From assembly GCA_037039925.1 (NCBI GenBank), contig JAXRKP010001298.1, positions 78,082 to 142,081 on the forward strand: a stretch of DNA of 64,000 bases, read 5' to 3'. The notes under the pieces are model-generated. The model did not search any database and had not been told where the DNA came from. It saw nothing but the letters and a program-made list of their open reading frames with translations. This document shows positions 59,401-64,000 of the stretch, piece by piece. Position numbers and translations under genes: made by a program. Numbering within the stretch: position 1 is the first letter of the stretch; every line of letters begins with the position of its first letter. The DNA is from Doris montereyensis (taxonomy: Eukaryota; Mollusca; Gastropoda; Nudibranchia; Dorididae).

Positions 59401-59787
59401 GCTAATTCTAACTCTTTTCCATTAATTGCCCTAACATTCCATGTTCCCAAAATCACAGTCCGTTTTCTTTTCCAGAGCCGTGTTCGAAAGTTCAAGCCGG
59501 GTATATCATTGTATATATTACTTTGAATCAGGTTGTTTGGGATAAACCTGGGATTAGCCCACTGTACCCTAGGTAGATGGTGGGCTGCCAGGCATTGTTA
59601 TTTTCTGTCAGAGTTAATTCCCTGAGCCTTTGGTCAACGAAAGCCGCCCTGCAAGGCAGCAGGTTGTTTTCTTTCAGAGTTAACTCCCTTATTCTTTGGT
59701 CAGGTAAGAGGAGCCTGCAAGGCAGCAGGAGACTCGTAGAGGGCGGGATCATCTACTCCCCGTACAGGTGCCTACCTGTCCAAGATC
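56492..59787 (-). mobile_element. LINE family 1, copy 4
   Basis: Minus strand. From its 5' end: GGACAGGTAGGCACCTG near 59787, two 5' units (59590-59735), endonuclease (GTWNVRAINGKELELAEEME at 59495 downward; VLGDLNARVGNN at 59042), linker, RT in pieces (57623-57357 with CFIDLEKAFDTV; FADD near 57290-57300), and the C-terminal ORF at 56867-56535. It ends in GAGCTGATAATTATTATTATT-like (ATT)n, the short-repeat tail typical of RTE-type LINEs. It was inserted into the 3' part of an L2-like fragment. Several frame breaks. Confidence 0.87.
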
Positions 59788-59790
59788 TGG

Positions 59791-59963
<173 letters not shown>

Positions 59964-60229
59964 TAATTCATTACCTATAGCACCTACTCCCATCTTATCT
60001 AGGCGCATTTATACATACATAGTAAAAAAAAACATTAGCAATGTACATAAGTAATATACAAAATAAATAAATAATCAAATAAATAAATAAATAAATAAGC
60101 AAATAAAGCAATCAATCAATCAATAAGTAAAGAAAAATAAATAAATACATGAAAGCATAAAATCATTTATAAAGGTGTATGGTACTTGAATTAAAATTGC
60201 ATAATTAAAACAATTACTTTTCTTCTAAG

Positions 60230-62010
60230 AAGCATCGCATGAGGTATGTTTTGAGATGTTTTTAAAGGTGTCTTTCGACGTGTCAACCATAGATCGTATT
60301 GACAGTGGAAGAGCATTCCAGACGTGAGGACCTGCGTATCTAAAAGAGCGCAGTGACAGTTTTGTCAGGCCTTTCTTTGGGGGAACGCTTAACAGACATT
60401 GATTTGTAGATCTCAGTTAGCGAGATGGAACATAACCAGAGATCAGGTCATTTAAATAATTTGGAGCTCTATCAGTTTTACATTTGTGACACAATGTCGA
60501 AATTTTGTATATTATTCGTTTATCGATTGGGAGCCAATGCAGAGACATGAACATAGGGGTAATGTGTTCATATTTCTTTTTCTTCAAAATCACTCTGGCC
60601 GCATGGTTTTGGATACGTTGGAGCTTATGAATCAAGACATTAGGTAAATTATAAAATAGGAGTTGCAATAATCAATTTTGGAAAAAATGTGTGCTGAAGT
60701 CAATGTTTTAAAAGAACTTAGATTAAGAAAGTTTGATAGGTGGCCTAATCGTGTGATTTTGAGGTAAAGAGTTTTACAGAGATAGTTTATATGATGTTCC
60801 ATAGATAAATTATCATCGAAATATACCCCAAGATTTTTAGCGTTCTGCGTGAATTTTATTTCTTCGTTTTCAACTCTCATAGAATTAGTTCCGTCAGGCC
60901 AACTGAGATTTTTTGGATTGCATAGTCAAATTTCGGTTTTTTCTTCATTCAGTTTAAGCTTGTTAGTAGACATCCACGCTTTTACATGAGATATACATAA
61001 TTCCATGGATTTCAACATATAAGAAGTATTTATAGACATGGCAGATTTGTAAAGTTGCATATCGTCAGCATACATGTGATGGTTTACCCCATGCTGTTTG
61101 ACAATATCACCAAGCGGTTGTGTATACAATGTATATAGTAGGGGACCAAGCAATGACCCTTGTGGAACCCCATACTTGAGTGGAAAAGGAGAAGATTACA
61201 CTTATCAAGAGAGATAGATTGGGTACGATCATGAAGATAGGATATAAACCAATCAAACACATTGTCTGGCATAGACCGAAAAAGTTTTGGAAAGTCGTTC
61301 AATAAGAATAGAATTGTCAAGTGTGTCAAACGCTGCGCTTAAATCAAGCAGGGTTAAAACTGACACTTTGCGTTCATCGGCAGCGCACAACAAATTCTTT
61401 TTGTATCTTAAGCAAGGCTGTTTCTGTGTTGTGTGTAAGCTGACTGATTGAGTTCGAATAATTTGTAATTCAGAAGATGCTCTTTAATTGCATTGCAACG
61501 ACATTTTAAAATCTTCGATAAAAATGTGAGGTTCGAAACAGGCCTATAGTTTTTTTTCTTCAGGAGATATAGTTGGGCTTTTGAGTAGAGGGATTATAAT
61601 TGGATGTCCCAAAGGTCTTGGGTACAAATTCCAGTTTTTAGAGATTCATAAACAATGGTTGTTAGAACAGGAACTAGTTTTGATATAAAATCTAACTAAT
61701 AATGACGTGTCAATTGGATCAAGGTAGCATGATTTCGGTGATGAAATCTCATAAGGGTCTTGAGATCCTTCTCGTTAACCGGTTGTAATTCACAGAAGAC
61801 CGTATCACCCTCAAATTGTTTGAAAGTCGGTGGTGAATGGTGATGCTGGTCGAGATTATTTCTGATGAGATGCACTTTATCACTGAAATAATGTCCAAAT
61901 ACGTCAGGTAAGTCATATAGGCTTGCAACCATTGTTTACCAATGTCGTTATGATCCCTCATACCCAAAGTATCTAACGTGATCTGTTTTAGGTACATAAT
62001 CCAAAAAGAC
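60230..62010 (-). mobile_element. L2-like LINE, RT to 3' end
   Basis: Minus-strand pieces: IS-domain-like start near 61932 (VFGHYFSDKVHLIRNNLDQH), RT at 61153-60926 (LGPLLYTLYTQPLGDIVKQH; MYADDMQLY active-site box), 60880-60632 (NLGVYFDDNLSMEHHINYLC), and 60668-60240 (KLQRIQNHAARVIL; LHWLPIDKRI; FRYAGPHVWNALPLSI). These are hallmarks of the L2 clade. It ends just before an AAAT/AATC-rich tract (about 60060-60140). Broken by frameshifts. Confidence 0.8.
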
Positions 62011-62386
62011 AATCAAGGTTTCATCAGCAGAAATTATTGACATGAGAGTCCATCTTGAGAGCACTGGTGAAAGATGAATTTTTTTCAGGCTCCAAAAATT
62101 TGGAATACCCTTCTAAAGATGAACTAAATTCTTTCAAAAGTAATCTAAAAACAAACAAGTAAAGCTCTACCAATCAGTTTTAACTTGCTTTAGCTATGTA
62201 AGTGGCCCCCTTTTTCCAGTGATTTTGAATCAATCTCTTTTTGTTTGGCCAATACCGATGTCACTGATGATGTTAAAGGATTTTACATCCACTTCATTAT
62301 TTTTTTAAATTGATAGAATAACTATTTCAGATGATATTTGTGTATGCATATCATATGTTATCTCCCAAGTATTAATGAAGAATTAA

Positions 62387-62532
62387 TAATAAGAATAAGA
62401 ATAAGAATAATGATGATGATAATGATAATAATAAAAATAACAATAATAATGATAATAATGATGCAAATGATATTAATAATAATAATGAAAATAATAACAA
62501 TAAGAAATAACAAGAATAACAATAATAATAAC
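62387..62532. repeat. AAT/GAT-rich low-complexity tract
   Basis: Mixed AATAAG, GATAAT and AACAAT repeats. No gene. Confidence 0.85.
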
Positions 62533-62687
62533 AACTGAGTTTTCATTTTTCGGTGGGGGAGGGGGGGGGTAATTTGTTTCTGTTAGAATGTTTTTTTTAA
62601 CTACCGGTGTATCGCTTGAATAATATGTACATGTATCTGGAAATCTTTAATCTGGAGTGCAAACTTAAGAGAGAGAAGGGTGATATG

Positions 62688-62895
<208 letters not shown>

Positions 62896-63154
62896 GAGCA
62901 ACAATAAACAAATTCAAAGTGTGCTTATTGCTACCACAGTGAAATGTTTTTTTCGTTACTTTTGTTTAAAATTTCCACGTTTGCTCTATTCTGGTATATC
63001 TAGATCCATAGGGATCAAGGGTGCATTGATCTTAACTGTGTTTACACGGTTGCGTTGATTCCAGCTGTGAGTCCCTCGTTGTGTGCGTTCATTCAGACTC
63101 TTCCTTTCCGTTCCGCGCCGCGCTACCACGCCATATTGTTTCACAATCACATGC

Positions 63155-63215
63155 CGTCACAGCCCAATGATGACGGACAGTGGCTGATATAAAGCGCTGT
63201 GTATCTACTTTATTT
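63155..63215 (+). promoter_or_regulatory. Candidate core promoter (CCAAT, CRE-like, TATA)
   Basis: A CCAAT box (GCCCAATGATGACGG, about 63162) with an overlapping CRE-like TGATGACGG is followed about 20 bp later by GATATAAAG (63186-63194). A GC-rich stretch (GTTCCGCGCCGCGCTACCAC) lies just upstream. Spacing fits a RNA polymerase II promoter pointing right, but no downstream gene is recognised. Confidence 0.4.
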
Positions 63216-63755
63216 AACGGCCTATAAATTCCCGTGTTATATCGCCGGCAACCTTAAGGCTAGTATTGATCTTCATGCCACGAGCGGTGAGCTATTGGAC
63301 CCCATTTCATCTCTGAAAGTGATAGCTGACTCCAGAACAGCCGGTAAAACACATTTCACTCTCTTTACCACTTCACTTACATTTAGTCTGGAATCTACAT
63401 CTAGACTAGACTTACCATCTGGGGCATGTTTCTGTCTCTTTCTTGTAACCTTATGATTCTTTCATATTTTCAGTCATTCTAGGACGTAAAAGATTAATTT
63501 CTAAAAGCTGTAGACCTAGAACCCACTGACTACACTCAAGTTGCGAGAGTTTCGCAGTGAGTTGGGGTGGGTTCATTCAATGAGAGGAGTTGCCTTTTTG
63601 ACAAACTTGAGTGACAGAACATTTTGTGTAATTGGAACCTTCTTTGCTTCCTTTCAGATTTTATAGTCTGAAGTCTACTAATGCATTGGGTGTGGAAATA
63701 GCCTTTCGCGCGAAGAATTTTGGCATAGATTTAGACAATGTTAACCCAAGAAAAG
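63216..63755. other. Unclassified sequence after the candidate promoter
   Basis: Open frames at 63199-63456 and 63632-63838 show no domain or family I recognise. A GT donor-like GTAAAAC near 63344 and a TTTCAG at about 63653-63658 could frame an intron, but this is weak. Confidence 0.3.
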
Positions 63756-63756
63756 C

Positions 63757-63823
63757 GCCGGCCCTAAATAAAGGGCATGTTGCCGTCTGCCCGGGAAGCG
63801 CGCAGGCCCTATATTTAGGGCCG
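63757..63823. repeat. GGCCCTA...TAGGGCC palindrome cluster
   Basis: GGCCCTATATTTAGGGCC is an 18-bp near-perfect palindrome (63806-63823), and a related GGCCCTAAATAAAGGGC lies about 45 bp upstream. GC-rich compared with its surroundings. Confidence 0.6.
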
Positions 63824-63868
63824 CCGTCATTGGCATAGGAAGCACGCAGACACCAGGCTTCCTGAATG

Positions 63869-64000
63869 GAAATTTCCACTTTCCTTACATGGTTTATGAC
63901 GTAGTTTGATTTTCATAGATAAGAGCCAATGAGAAATTTCCACTTTTCTTACATGGTATAATGACGTAGTTAGAGTTCATAGATAAACAGCCAATGAGAT
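63869..64000. repeat. Tandem unit of about 65 bp with CRE-like and CCAAT motifs
   Basis: Two copies of GAAATTTCCACTTT...TTACATGGT...TGACGTAGTT...CATAGATAA...GCCAATGAGA run to the window edge. Each holds TGACGTAG and CCAAT, so it could be regulatory or part of a larger array. Confidence 0.75.

Overview
This is a window of animal nuclear DNA, most likely from a mollusc and perhaps a gastropod. It has short phase-compatible exons in long AT-rich introns, no operons, and many animal transposon families. The placement rests on general character (SINEs with tRNA-like heads, RTE/L2/CR1-type LINEs, repeated CTAGATCT blocks), not on a species-specific marker.

Two protein-coding genes are supported, arranged tail to tail. 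On the + strand, 34 exons (positions 122 to 33776) encode most of a large tetratricopeptide-repeat protein recognised as TTC6. Its start lies upstream of the window. The N-terminal exons are acidic, lysine-rich and low in complexity, and about two dozen TPR units follow. On the - strand, six exons (52451 down to 35160) encode a complete 187-residue DNAAF6 (PIH1D3), an assembly factor for axonemal dynein arms. The stop codons are 1.4 kb apart. A shared role in ciliated cells is an inference: it is well founded for DNAAF6 and only plausible for TTC6.

Three TTC6 exons carry clear one-base frame breaks and a fourth has a frame conflict, while DNAAF6 is intact. Either the assembly has indel errors or TTC6 is decaying.

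Most of the rest is transposon-derived. One LINE family has four copies: in TTC6 intron 29 (about 24.9-28.97 kb), antisense to DNAAF6 in introns 3 and 1 (40.3-43.6 and 47.3-50.6 kb), and on the - strand upstream of DNAAF6 (56.5-59.8 kb). Its 5' end carries a 65-68 bp tandem unit in variable number, like promoter monomers. The 40.3 kb copy has a 12-bp target-site duplication and sits inside an older inverted-repeat element. Also present are fragments of other non-LTR families, two TA-flanked inverted-repeat families, a 155-bp hairpin MITE, four tRNA-derived SINE families, and a three-copy non-coding repeat of about 1 kb that I cannot classify.

From 52.5 to 64 kb I see no supported gene beyond the DNAAF6 upstream region. 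This part holds long CT/GA, AC and AAT microsatellites, two L2-type fragments, the fourth LINE copy, and a CCAAT/TATA candidate promoter near 63.2 kb with a palindrome and a tandem repeat after it. I found no phage, CRISPR, operon or functional RNA gene.
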